Source: Pseudomonadota bacterium (GTDB lineage Bacteria; Pseudomonadota; Alphaproteobacteria; Rhodospirillales; 2-02-FULL-58-16). Taken from it: a stretch of DNA of 19,546 nt. Below the pieces are notes generated by a model. It was not told where the DNA came from. It searched no databases and was given only the letters and a program-made list of their open reading frames with translations. Position numbers and translations under genes: made by a program. The stretch lies in the NCBI GenBank assembly GCA_022560215.1, contig JADFTO010000016.1, positions 1 to 19,546 of the forward strand, written 5' to 3'. Positions 1-9,192 of the stretch are shown here, piece by piece. The stretch's first letter is position 1; each line of letters starts with the position of its first letter.

Positions 1-1716
1 ATGTCGACCAAGGACTACGCCGTACAGCAGCTCAAGAGCGGCGAGCTGGCGTTCGCCGCCGAGGATCCGGACAGCCCGCAGAACTTCCCGCGCAACCTGT
101 TCGTGTGGCGCTCCAACCTGCTGGGCAGCTCGGGCAAGGGCCACGAGTACATGCTCAAGTACCTGCTGGGTACCCGTAACGGTATCCAGGGCAAGGACCT
201 GGGCGAAATGGGCGGCCAGAAGCCGGAAGAGGTGAAGTGGCACGACGAGGCGCCGGAAGGCAAGCTCGACCTGGTGGTCACGCTGGACTTCCGCATGTCC
301 TCCACCTGTCTCTACTCCGACGTGGTGCTGCCGACGGCCACCTGGTACGAGAAGAACGACCTCAACACCTCGGACATGCACCCGTTCATCCACCCGCTGA
401 CCGCGGCCACCGACCCGGCGTGGGAGTCGCGCAGCGACTGGGACATCTACAAGGGCATCGCCAAGGCGTTCTCCGAAGTGTGCGTCGGCCACCTGGGCGA
501 GGAGACCGATCTGGTCACCCTGCCGCACCAGCACGACTCCCCGGCCGAGCTGGCCCAGCCCGAAGTGAAGGACTGGAAGAAGGGCGAGTGCGAGCCGATC
601 CCCGGCAAGACCATGCCGGCGCTGATCGAGGTCAAGCGCAACTACCCCGAGACCTATGAGCGCTTCACCTCCGTGGGCCCGCTGCTCGAGACCATCGGCA
701 ACGGCGGCAAGGGCATCGCCTGGAACACCGAGTCCGAGGTCGAGCTGCTCGGCAAGCTGAACTACCGCAAGACCGAAGGTCCCGCCAAGGGTCGGCCGAA
801 GATCGAGACCGCGATCGACGCCGCCGAGATGATCCTGACCCTGGCGCCGGAAACCAACGGTGCGGTGGCGGTCAAGGCGTGGGATGCGCTGTCCAAGATC
901 ACCGGACGCGACCACACCCACCTGGCCACGCCCAAGCACGAGGAGAAGATCCGCTTCCGCGACATCGTGGCCCAGCCGCGCAAGATCATCTCGAGCCCGA
1001 CCTGGTCCGGCCTGGAAGACGAGCATGTCTCCTACAACGCCGGCTACACCAACGTCCACGAGCTGATTCCGTGGCGCACCGTGAGCGGCCGCCAGCAGTT
1101 CTACCAGGATCACCCCTGGATGCGCGCCTTCGGTTAGAGCCTGCTGACCTATCGTCCGCCGATCAACACCAAGACCATTACCGGTTTCCAGATGCCGGAG
1201 GACAACGGCAACCCGACCAAGGCGCTGAACTGGATCACCCCGCACCAGAAGTGGGGCATCCACTCCACCTACAGCGACAACCTGCTGATGCTAACGCTCA
1301 ACCGCGGCGGCCCGGTGGTATGGATGTCGGAAAACGACGCCCAGGAGATCGGCATCGAGGACAACGACTGGATCGAGCTGTTCAACGCCAACGGCGCCAT
1401 CACCGCTCGGGCCATCGTCAGTCAGCGGGTCAAGGACGGCATGGTGATGATGTACCACGCCCAGGAGCGTCAGGTGAACGTGCCGGGCTCCGAGGTCACC
1501 AAGACCCGCGGCGGCATGCACAACTCCGTGACCCGGGTGTGCCCGAAGCCGACCCACATGATCGGCGGCTACGCGCAGTTCTCCTATTACATCAACTATT
1601 GGGGAACCAGTCCGTCTGAACGCGACCACGGGGTCATCATCCGTAAAATGCCTTTGGGCGCTGAAAACAAGCCGATTTATCAGGAACGTGATCTCCATAA
1701 ACTACCAGCAAAATGA
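1..1716 (+). pseudogene. narG: Respiratory nitrate reductase alpha subunit NarG, 3' part, interrupted by an in-frame TAG
   Basis: This is the C-terminal part (570 sense codons, a little under half) of the Mo-bisMGD catalytic subunit that reduces nitrate to nitrite on the cytoplasmic side of the membrane. The first in-window ATG is an internal Met, because the reading continues a family block found well inside E. coli NarG; the N-terminal [4Fe-4S] and Asp-ligand regions lie off the window. Recognisable blocks include NLLGSSGKGHEYMLKYLLGT, SSTCLYSDVVLPTATWYEKN, GLEDEHVSYNAGYTNVHELI and, in the C-terminal dinucleotide-binding domain, HQKWGIHSTYSDNLLMLTL. A TAG at 1135-1137 interrupts the frame between FG and SLLTYRPP; E. 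coli NarG has FGESLL there, so one GAG-to-TAG change explains it. The same frame then runs on to TGA at 1714-1716, which overlaps the narH start (ATGA). Codon choice turns less G+C rich after about 1590. If the TAG is real, NarG lacks about 190 C-terminal residues and is probably inactive. Confidence 0.95.
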
Positions 1717-3296
1717 GTGTAAAGACCATGAAAGTACAAGCTCAGTTAAGCATGACCTTCAACCTGGAGAAGTGCATCGGTTGCAATACCTGCACGGTCG
1801 CCTGCAAGAACGTATGGACCAACCGGGAAGGCGCCGAATACATGTGGTGGAACAATGTGGAGACCAAACCGGGCATCGGTTATCCGAAGCAATGGGAAAA
1901 CCAGGATTTGTGGAAGGGCGGATGGGAGAAGGATGGCGACAAACTGAAACTTCGCTATGGCGGTAAGGCCTACATGCTCTCCAATCTCTTTTTCAATCCC
2001 CACACGCCTGAGATGTCGGATTACTACGGAGATGGTGATGTATATTCCTTCACCTTCGATGACCTGCATTCAACCGAGCAATCCAAACAGCCCCCGGTCG
2101 CAAGACCTAAATCCATGGTCACGGAAGAAGAGGACATTCCCATTAACTGGGGCGTGAACTGGGAAGATAACGCCGGCGGCACCCACGTTACCGGCAAGCA
2201 CGATGTGAATTTTAAGGAAATGAGCGAAGCGGAGATGGAAGCGACGCTTAAGTTCAGAGACTGCTTCTATTTCTATCTTCCCCGTATATGCAATCACTGC
2301 CTCAACCCCGCTTGCGTAGGCGCGTGTCCATCCGGTGCCGCCTATAAAAGGGAGGAGGACGGTGTCGTTCTCATTGATCAAAAAAGATGCCGCAGCTGGC
2401 GCTATTGCGTTTCTTCCTGCCCCTATAAAAAGCCCTATTACAACTGGGCCAGCGGAAAGATGGAGAAATGCATTCTCTGCTATCCGAGAATTGAATCTGG
2501 CCTGCCTCCTGTTTGTTTCCATTCCTGCGTAGGAAAAATCCGCTCTTTTGGACTTATTTTCTACGATATGGACCGGGTAGAGGAAGCCGCCCTGGCGGAA
2601 GATAAAGACCTGGTCGAGGCACAAAGAGACATCATTCTGGATCCCTTTGACCCAGAGGTAATAAAAGGGGCCAAGGAAAGCGGCATCAGTGACGATTGGA
2701 TTGACGCGGCACAACGCTCGCCCGTTTATAAAATAGTTAAGAAATGGGAGCTGGCGCTTCCGCTTCATCCCGAATTCAGGACTTTGCCGAGCCTGTTTTA
2801 TATTCCGCCCTTGGCTCCCATCACGACCAGCGCGGGGAAGAATACCCCTACGGCTGAAGATATCTTTGATATGGAAAAACCGTCGGAAGGCCCGCTTCTC
2901 AGCCTCGACGAATTGGAGAAATTCCGTGTGCCCTTCAAGTATCTCGCCAGCATGTTTGGCGCCGGGAATGAAGAAGTGGTGAAGAAGACGCTTCTGCGTC
3001 AACTTGCGGTGAGGCACTACGAAAGAAGCAAAAGGGTGGATAACAAGCCCGATCTGGAAGTGCTCGAAAGAGTTGGATTGAGCGAAGAAGACGCAAATGG
3101 AATAGTGCGGGCATTGTCCCTTGCTTTTTACGACGAACGCTTTGTGGTTCCCAATGCAAAACGCGAAGAGGCAGACATCAGTCCATATACCGAGCGTGGC
3201 TTCGCCGGCTTCGACCAGATGAATCCCTGGTCGCCTATGAAAAGAAGAAAAAGTTATCACAAATCACATCACACAGGTTCGAAAAGTCATGAGTAG
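1713..3296 (+). CDS. narH: Respiratory nitrate reductase beta subunit NarH
   Basis: NarH is the electron-transfer subunit that carries electrons from NarI haem to NarG through four iron-sulfur clusters. The 527-residue length is close to the family norm (about 510). All four Cys groups are present: Cys21, 24, 27 and 31; Cys193, 196, 201 and 205; Cys226, 232 and 236, with Trp229 in the slot that makes this the [3Fe-4S] centre; and Cys253, 256, 268 and 272. The offset from E. coli NarH is a constant 9 residues in the last three groups. The start at 1713 overlaps the narG stop as ATGA, suggesting translational coupling. An ATG at 1728 (MKVQAQ) matches the E. coli N-terminus better and is a real alternative; neither has a clear ribosome binding site. 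The C-terminus is Lys/Ser/His rich. Base composition is much lower in G+C than in upstream narG. No lesion is visible. Confidence 0.97.
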   Translation: MSVKTMKVQAQLSMTFNLEKCIGCNTCTVACKNVWTNREGAEYMWWNNVETKPGIGYPKQWENQDLWKGGWEKDGDKLKLRYGGKAYMLSNLFFNPHTPEMSDYYGDGDVYSFTFDDLHSTEQSKQPPVARPKSMVTEEEDIPINWGVNWEDNAGGTHVTGKHDVNFKEMSEAEMEATLKFRDCFYFYLPRICNHCLNPACVGACPSGAAYKREEDGVVLIDQKRCRSWRYCVSSCPYKKPYYNWASGKMEKCILCYPRIESGLPPVCFHSCVGKIRSFGLIFYDMDRVEEAALAEDKDLVEAQRDIILDPFDPEVIKGAKESGISDDWIDAAQRSPVYKIVKKWELALPLHPEFRTLPSLFYIPPLAPITTSAGKNTPTAEDIFDMEKPSEGPLLSLDELEKFRVPFKYLASMFGAGNEEVVKKTLLRQLAVRHYERSKRVDNKPDLEVLERVGLSEEDANGIVRALSLAFYDERFVVPNAKREEADISPYTERGFAGFDQMNPWSPMKRRKSYHKSHHTGSKSHE

Positions 3297-3915
3297 TTTG
3301 AACGGAACGCAAATATTGAAAGATGTTTACGCGCTCATCGCCGAATTGTGGTGCAGCCCGCCCGAAGACGATGCGAAGAGGGAGGGAATTAAGAAAGATG
3401 CGAAAGAAGTGGTTAAAAGATTGGAAAGCATTGATAAAGAGAGTGCGATGTTGCTTTCCAGGTTCCTCGGGGAAAACGCTATTACCGAAGAAGACTATAT
3501 CGATTTATTTGAATTGGACCCTCAATGCCCCCTGTATCTTGGAAGTCATACCTATGACGAACCCAAGACGTGTGCCACTGCCGCCGTTTCCGACAGAAAC
3601 GAATACATGATTGAACTGAATGGCATATACAACCACTTCGGGCGCAAGCCGAATGGAAAAGAGTTGCCGGATTACCTGCCGTTAATGGTGGATTTTCTTT
3701 CACTGACGACTGAATCAAAAGACGACCCCGTTAGGGAAAAACTAATTAAGGAATATATTTTGCCGTTTCTGCCTCCGATGCGTTCCCGGCTGGGAGAGTT
3801 AAAAACTCCATATCTGCATCTTCTTGATGCACTGGAGAGAGTCATAAACATCGAACTAAAAACACTACCTTTGTCAAAACAACGCGAACAAAAGGTGGAA
3901 ACCCATGTGGGATAA
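3289..3915 (+). CDS. narJ: Nitrate reductase molybdenum cofactor assembly chaperone NarJ
   Basis: NarJ is a TorD-like cytoplasmic chaperone that binds NarG during cofactor insertion and membrane attachment and is not part of the mature enzyme. The 208-residue, Cys-poor, mainly helical sequence carries the family blocks YIDLFELDPQCPLYLGSHTY (around residues 69-88) and LPDYLPLMVDFL. The start ATG lies inside the end of narH (8-base overlap) and the stop lies 11 bases inside narI, so the three genes are tightly coupled. It shares the low G+C, AAA/GAA-rich codon style of narH and narI. The assignment rests on these blocks and on its position between narH and narI. Confidence 0.95.
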   Translation: MSSLNGTQILKDVYALIAELWCSPPEDDAKREGIKKDAKEVVKRLESIDKESAMLLSRFLGENAITEEDYIDLFELDPQCPLYLGSHTYDEPKTCATAAVSDRNEYMIELNGIYNHFGRKPNGKELPDYLPLMVDFLSLTTESKDDPVREKLIKEYILPFLPPMRSRLGELKTPYLHLLDALERVINIELKTLPLSKQREQKVETHVG

Positions 3916-4603
3916 CTTCTTTTTCATCGGGCTGCCCTACATCACCATCACACTGTTTTTCGGTGGCATAATTTACCGTAGCTTTAGCGGAATGATGAGT
4001 GAACACAGAGGCAAGTGGGACATGAGCGTCCGCGGGGATTATCTGTGGACAACCCGCTCCACCGGATTCTTCGGCCGTGCCTCCATAGGCCCTGCATCCT
4101 TGTGCCTGCACTGGGGCATACTCGTCCTGTTTTTCGCACATCTTGCTGGGTTTATAGGAGGCGCATACAACATCCCCTCCTGGGTTGATTTTTTCAGATG
4201 GACGGGACTCGGCGGCGGAATTCTTTTTGTCTATGGAATAGTATGGGCTTTGGCGCGGAGGATCATCATCCCGCAGGTAAAGGCCATGAGCACGCCGGAT
4301 GATTACATCATCCTTCTGTTCCTGATTTTTATCGCTGGTGTTGGGCTTTATCAATCCGCTGTGGAAATGGTCTTTGGAATATCTTATTCGGTAGGACCCT
4401 GGATCGGCAGCATCTTCAAATTACAACCGGATGTTTCGATGATCGCGGGCGCTCCGCTTGTCAATAAACTGCACATCATCCTTGCACTTCTCTTCTTTGC
4501 TTACTTCCCCTTTACCAAGCTGGTGCATGTATTCAGCTATCCTTTCGGATACATCACCAGGCCCTTTATTTCCATGAGAAGATACGTGGCATTGAAAAAA
4601 TAA
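3905..4603 (+). CDS. narI: Respiratory nitrate reductase gamma subunit NarI (cytochrome b)
   Basis: NarI is the membrane subunit that oxidises quinol and passes electrons through two b haems to NarH. It has 232 residues (E. coli 225) and about five hydrophobic segments, near residues 5-25, 65-85, 100-118, 130-150 and 188-204. The four expected haem ligands are visible as His69 and His79 (LHWG, FAHL) and His190 and His208 (KLHI, LVHV), with the same spacing as E. coli His56/66 and His187/205. The start overlaps narJ by 11 bases. The gene closes the narGHJI operon. The next 207 bases before the narK fusion hold no recognisable gene. Confidence 0.96.
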   Translation: MWDNFFFIGLPYITITLFFGGIIYRSFSGMMSEHRGKWDMSVRGDYLWTTRSTGFFGRASIGPASLCLHWGILVLFFAHLAGFIGGAYNIPSWVDFFRWTGLGGGILFVYGIVWALARRIIIPQVKAMSTPDDYIILLFLIFIAGVGLYQSAVEMVFGISYSVGPWIGSIFKLQPDVSMIAGAPLVNKLHIILALLFFAYFPFTKLVHVFSYPFGYITRPFISMRRYVALKK

Positions 4604-4810
4604 CGAACTTCAAAGAAAACCCCGAGACATTCTGTTTGGACTACACCATCTTCCCCACCGGACATGACCGAGAAGGTCTTCCCTGCTCTCTGTCGGGACC
4701 CGCGGAGGTTTAGATCAAGGGCGTCGAACGCCGCCACAGCTTCCTCCGACGAGAAATCCCTCTCTCCGTGAACGCTCGAACAGCAAGACCTGCACTGGAA
4801 TTCTGTGAAA

Positions 4811-7512
4811 ATGGCAAACACGGCTACCGAATTCGAAAAAAGGAAACAGTATTCCGTCCTTGCCATGAACACCTTGGCCTTCACCGTCAACTTCGCGGTG
4901 TGGACCATGTTCGCGGTCATCGGAATCAAGATCAAGTCAGAGCTGGCGCTCAACGAAACCGAATTCGGCCTGCTGGTGGCCACGCCGATCCTCACCGGTT
5001 CCTTGGTGCGCTTGCCTCTTGGCTTGCTCACCGACCGCTTTGGCGGACGCGTCGTTTATTTCATTCAGATGATTCTGGTCGCCATCGCCACCTATGGGCT
5101 GGCTTTCGCCGATCAATATTGGCAGTACCTCGCCATTGGCCTCTGCGTCGGCCTGGCCGGCGGCTCGTTCGCCATCGGCATCGCCTACACCTCGGCCTGG
5201 TTCCAGAAAGAGCGGCAAGGCACGGCGTTGGGCATTTTCGGCGCCGGCAACGCCGGCGCGGCATTGAACATCTTCGTCGCGCCGCTGATCATCGTCGCCC
5301 TGGGCTGGCGCGCGGTGCCGACGATCTACTCCGTGTCGATGCTGGTGATGGCCGTCGTCTTTTGGTTTTTCACCTATCCCGATCCCCAGATCGAGGGGCG
5401 CAGGAAGTCGGGGAACCTGCCCACTCTTGCCGACCAGCTCGCACCCCTTCGGGATATCCGGGTGTGGCGACATGGTCTCGCCTATTTCTTCGTTTTCGGT
5501 GGATTCGTGGCGCTTGCCCTGTGGCTGCCCAAATACTACATCGCGGAATACGGCCTGGAGCTGACGACGGCGGCGTTCATCTCCCTGTTCTTCATACTGC
5601 CTTCCGGCCTCATCCGCGCCCTGGGCGGCTGGTTCTCGGACAAGTGGGGCGGCGATACCGTTACCTGGTGGGTGTTTTGGGTTTCCTTGATTTGCCTGTT
5701 TTTCCTGTCCTACCCGGCAACCACGTTCACCGTGCACAGAATATCGGGTGACATTACTTTCGATCTTTCCGTCAGCGTATTTTTCTTCACGTTTCTGATC
5801 TTCATCGTCGGCATCGCCCAGGGCATCGGCAAGGCCAGCGTCTACCGCAGCCTGGCCGACGAGTACCCGAGGAACATGGGTTCGGTGGGTGGCTTGGTCG
5901 GCGTCATCGGCGGGCTGGGCGGTTTCTCCCTTCCCATCATGTTCGGTATCGCCGCCGACGCGACCGACGTTCGCAGCAGCGCCTTCATGCTGATGTACGC
6001 CGTTCTCGCGGGGGTCATGATCTGGAGTTGGCGGACGACCAGGCAAGAGCGCCTGGAAATGCTGGAAGGGGATCCGGAATACCGGGAACAGGTGATCCGG
6101 GAAGAAGTGCTGGCGGCGGTGCAGCGCCGGCACAGTTGGTTGAGGGATTGGCGCCCGGAGGATGAAGCCTTCTGGGAGGAGACCGGACGGGGCGTCGCCC
6201 TACGCAACCTGATCTTTTCCATGCCGCCGTTGCTGTTGTCCTTCGCGGTGTGGATGGTCTGGAGCGTGGTGGTCGTCGAATTGCCTCGCATCGGGTTCCA
6301 GTTCACGACAAGTGAGCTCTTCTGGCTGGCTGCCGCGCCGGGCCTTTCGGGCGCCGCACTGCGGCTCCTCTATTCCTTCGTCGTGCCCGTATTTGGGGGC
6401 AGAAACTGGACCATCTTCAGCACCGCATCCCTGCTGATTCCGACCTTGTGGATGTCCTTGGCCGTGCAGGATCCGGGCACCGATTACGTTGTGTTCGTCG
6501 TCATCGCGCTGCTCTGCGGGCTGGGCGGCGGCAATTTCTCCGCCAGCATGGCCAATATCAGCTTCTTCTTCCCCAAGCGCATGCAGGGCACCGCGCTGGG
6601 CTGGAACGCCGGGGTCGGCAATCTCGGCGTCGGCCTGGTGCAGGCGCTGGTGCCCCTGGTGATCTACGTCGGCGCCTTCACCATCATGGGCGGCGAGGCC
6701 CAGACCTACGTGGATCAGGGAGTGGTGAGCGAAGTCTGGTTGCAGAACGCCGGCTTCATCTGGGTTCCGTTGATCCTGGCCGCGACCATTGCCGCCGCAT
6801 GGGGCATGAACAACATACGGGGCGCCCGCGCGACCTTCGGCGAGCAGGTCGTGATCTTCCGGCGCAAGCATGCCTGGCTGCTGGCATGGCTCTACACGGG
6901 TACGTTTGGCTCTTTCATCGGATTTGCCGCGGCATTCCCAATCCTTCTGTCGGCGCTGTTCCCGGAATCGGGGGCGGCCAAGTGGGCGTTTATCGGGCCG
7001 TTGGCGGGGCCTTGGTCCGCCCGCTCGGGGGGTGGCTGTCCGATCGCCTTGGCGGTGCCAGGGTCACCTTCTGGAATTTCGCCGTCATGGTGGTGGCGGC
7101 GTTCGGCGTGTTGATATTCCTGCCTTCCGAATCCGGCGGCAACGAGATTGCCTGGTTCTTCGCGGCCTTCATGTTGCTCTTTATCACCACGGGTATCGGC
7201 AACGGGTCGGTGTTCCGTGTGGTGCCGACCGTTTTCCTGGGGCTGCACAAGCGCTGGGCCGAGGGCAAGGATCAGGCCGCGCAAGACGCCGCGACCTCCG
7301 CCGGCGAGATCGAAGCGTCGGTAGCGTTGGGTTTCACCGCCGCCATAGCCGCGCTCGGGTTGTTCTTCATACCGGCGCTCGTCGCCGTTTCCATGGACAC
7401 CACGGACTCGCCCCGGGTCGCCCTGACCGTATTCGTCATATTTTGCCTGACCTGCCTGTTTGCAACCTGGTGGTGGTACCGGCGCAAAGGCGCGGAGGCC
7501 AGATGCGACTAG
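4811..7512 (+). pseudogene. narK: Fused NarK1-NarK2 nitrate/nitrite transporter, frameshifted in the C-terminal domain
   Basis: Two major facilitator domains are fused head to tail, as in Paracoccus-type NarK1-NarK2 proteins of about 900 residues. In that family the NarK1 half is a nitrate/proton symporter and the NarK2 half a nitrate/nitrite antiporter. Domain 1 has the NarK1-type block around AGGSFAIGIAYTSAWF. Domain 2 starts near residue 465 and carries the nitrate signature GGGNFSASMANISFFFPKRM (about residue 570). The frame breaks at GGGG 7006-7009: the plus-2 frame runs into a stop at 7112-7114, while frame 1 continues with ALVRPLGGWLSDRLGG and the second signature GTGIGNGS to TAG at 7510-7512. 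Restoring one G gives exactly 900 residues. The start is ATG 4811; an in-frame GTG at 4805 is the alternative, and neither has a convincing ribosome binding site. As written, the last five or so helices of domain 2 are lost. The gene is G+C rich, unlike narHJI. Confidence 0.93.
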
Positions 7513-7572
7513 GAGCCTGCGCGGCAGGCAAGGATCGCGAACAAACACGACAATAGGTTGAGGTGAAACGAG

Positions 7573-9189
7573 ATGGCTGATCTAACGAAGTGGGATGTCG
7601 AGGATAACGCTTTCTGGGACTCCACCGGAAAACGCATTGCCAACCGGAATCTTTGCATCTCCATCCCGAGCCTCCTGTGCGGATTCGCCGTTTGGCTGTA
7701 CTGGGGCATCATCACGGTGCAGATGATCAATCTGGGTTTCCCCTTCGCCAAGTCCGAGTTGTTCACGCTTTCTGCCATCGCCGGTTTCTGCGGCGCCACA
7801 TTGCGCATTCCCAGCACCTTTTTCATCCGCATCGCCGGTGGAAGAAACACCATCTTTTTCACCACCGCGCTGCTGATGATTCCGGCGCTCGGCACGGGCT
7901 TCGCCCTGCAGGACAAGGAGACGCCCCTCTGGGTGTTCCAGGTCCTGGCGCTGCTTTCCGGGTTCGGAGGCGGAAATTTCGCCTCTTCGATGTCCAACAT
8001 CAGCTTCTTCTTCCCCAAACGCATGCAAGGTCTGGCACTGGGCTTGAACGCGGGGCTGGGCAACGCCGGCGTCACCACCATGCAGATTCTGATACCGCTG
8101 GTGATGACCTTCGCCCTGTTTGGCGCCTTGAGCGGCGATCCGTTGATCCTGCAGAGCACGTCGGGCACCCTGGTCGGCAAGATTCCGGCGGGCTCCGAAA
8201 CCTGGATCCCGAACGCCGGGTTCGTCTGGCTGCTGATCCTGATTCCCCTGGCGTTCGCCGGCTGGTTCGGCATGAACAACATCCGCACCGACGAAGTGAC
8301 CCCGGAGATCGCCGGCGGCACGTCGGGCGCCATCGTCCGCATCTCGGCGATGCTTCTGGTCGGGTTCGTTACCGCGGCTTGCGGCCTCTATTTCATTCTT
8401 CCGCCGCCGGTTGGATTGGGTTTGCCGACCTGGAGCAAGTGGTTCGTGCTGTTTGGCGTCATCGCCGCAACCGTCGCGGCGCTTTACTACGTATGTTTTT
8501 TCGTCAAGGACAACCTTGGGCGCCAGTACAGAATCTTCCGCAATAAACACACCTGGGTCATGTCCGTCATCTATGTCATGACCTTCGGTTCCTTCATCGG
8601 CTACTCGGCGGCGTTTCCACTGGCCATCAAGGTCATCTTCGGTTTTCAACATATCGAGATCGATGGTGTCATAACTCATGACACCCTCAACCCGAACGGC
8701 CCGAGCGCCCTGATGTACGCCTGGATGGGACCCTTCATCGGCGCCTTGATCCGCCCCATCGGCGGCTGGATTTCGGACAAGGTCGGCGGGGCGAAGGTCA
8801 CTCAGATCATCACCATCATGATGATCGCGAGCGCCCTCGGCGTCGCCTACTTCATGAAGGCCGCCTATCGATCGGCGACGCCGGAGGAGTTTTTCGTTCC
8901 CTTCTTCCTGCTCTTCCTGGTGCTGTTCGCCGGCACCGGCATCGGCAACGGTTCCACCTTCCGCACCATCGCCATGATCTTCCCCAAGGAACAGGCGGGC
9001 CCCGCCCTGGGCTGGACGTCGGCGGTGGCCGCCTACGGCGCCTTCATCATCCCTCAGGTGTTCGGTGAACAGATCAAGGCGGCGACACCAGAGTACGCCC
9101 TGTACGGGTTCGCTATTTATTACTTCATCTGCCTGGTGCTGAACTGGTGGTACTACCTGGGGCCGAAAAGAGAGTTCGACAACCCTTAA
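7573..9189 (+). CDS. NarK2-type nitrate/nitrite transporter (MFS) with an internal extra hydrophobic pair
   Basis: This 538-residue major facilitator protein is of the nitrate/nitrite porter family and probably exchanges nitrate for nitrite across the inner membrane. It has both nitrate signatures, GGGNFASSMSNISFFFPKRM near 132-151 and GTGIGNGSTFR at 454-464. Arg78 (GATLRIP) and Arg394 (GALIRPIGG) sit where E. coli NarK has substrate-binding Arg89 and Arg305. It is about 75 residues longer than E. coli NarK. The extra length lies mainly between the N- and C-terminal bundles (about 245-315), which add two hydrophobic stretches (about 256-275 and 290-311) absent from domain 2 of the upstream fusion. 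The N-terminus (EDNAFWDSTG, RNL) resembles the start of that domain 2, so the two are paralogues. ATG 7573 follows a good AGGTGA site after a 60-base gap. The stop is 3 bases before a tRNA-Pro fragment. Confidence 0.93.
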   Translation: MADLTKWDVEDNAFWDSTGKRIANRNLCISIPSLLCGFAVWLYWGIITVQMINLGFPFAKSELFTLSAIAGFCGATLRIPSTFFIRIAGGRNTIFFTTALLMIPALGTGFALQDKETPLWVFQVLALLSGFGGGNFASSMSNISFFFPKRMQGLALGLNAGLGNAGVTTMQILIPLVMTFALFGALSGDPLILQSTSGTLVGKIPAGSETWIPNAGFVWLLILIPLAFAGWFGMNNIRTDEVTPEIAGGTSGAIVRISAMLLVGFVTAACGLYFILPPPVGLGLPTWSKWFVLFGVIAATVAALYYVCFFVKDNLGRQYRIFRNKHTWVMSVIYVMTFGSFIGYSAAFPLAIKVIFGFQHIEIDGVITHDTLNPNGPSALMYAWMGPFIGALIRPIGGWISDKVGGAKVTQIITIMMIASALGVAYFMKAAYRSATPEEFFVPFFLLFLVLFAGTGIGNGSTFRTIAMIFPKEQAGPALGWTSAVAAYGAFIIPQVFGEQIKAATPEYALYGFAIYYFICLVLNWWYYLGPKREFDNP

Positions 9190-9192
9190 AAG

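Noticed and set aside
1..3. ATG at the first base as a NarG start
   Set aside because: The codons continue an internal NarG block; this is an internal Met at the cut edge.
2070..3260. 396-codon open frame on the minus strand opposite narH
   Set aside because: It is fully antisense to narH, which has intact family motifs, and its translation shows no recognisable domain.
4604..4810. Possible FNR or NarL site between narI and the narK fusion
   Set aside because: ATCAA at 4714-4718 matches only half an FNR site, with a poor left half (GAGGT), and no NarL heptamer pair is visible.
4768..5751. 327-codon open frame overlapping the start of the narK fusion
   Set aside because: Arg-rich out-of-frame reading of the transporter gene; the NarK1 frame explains the sequence.
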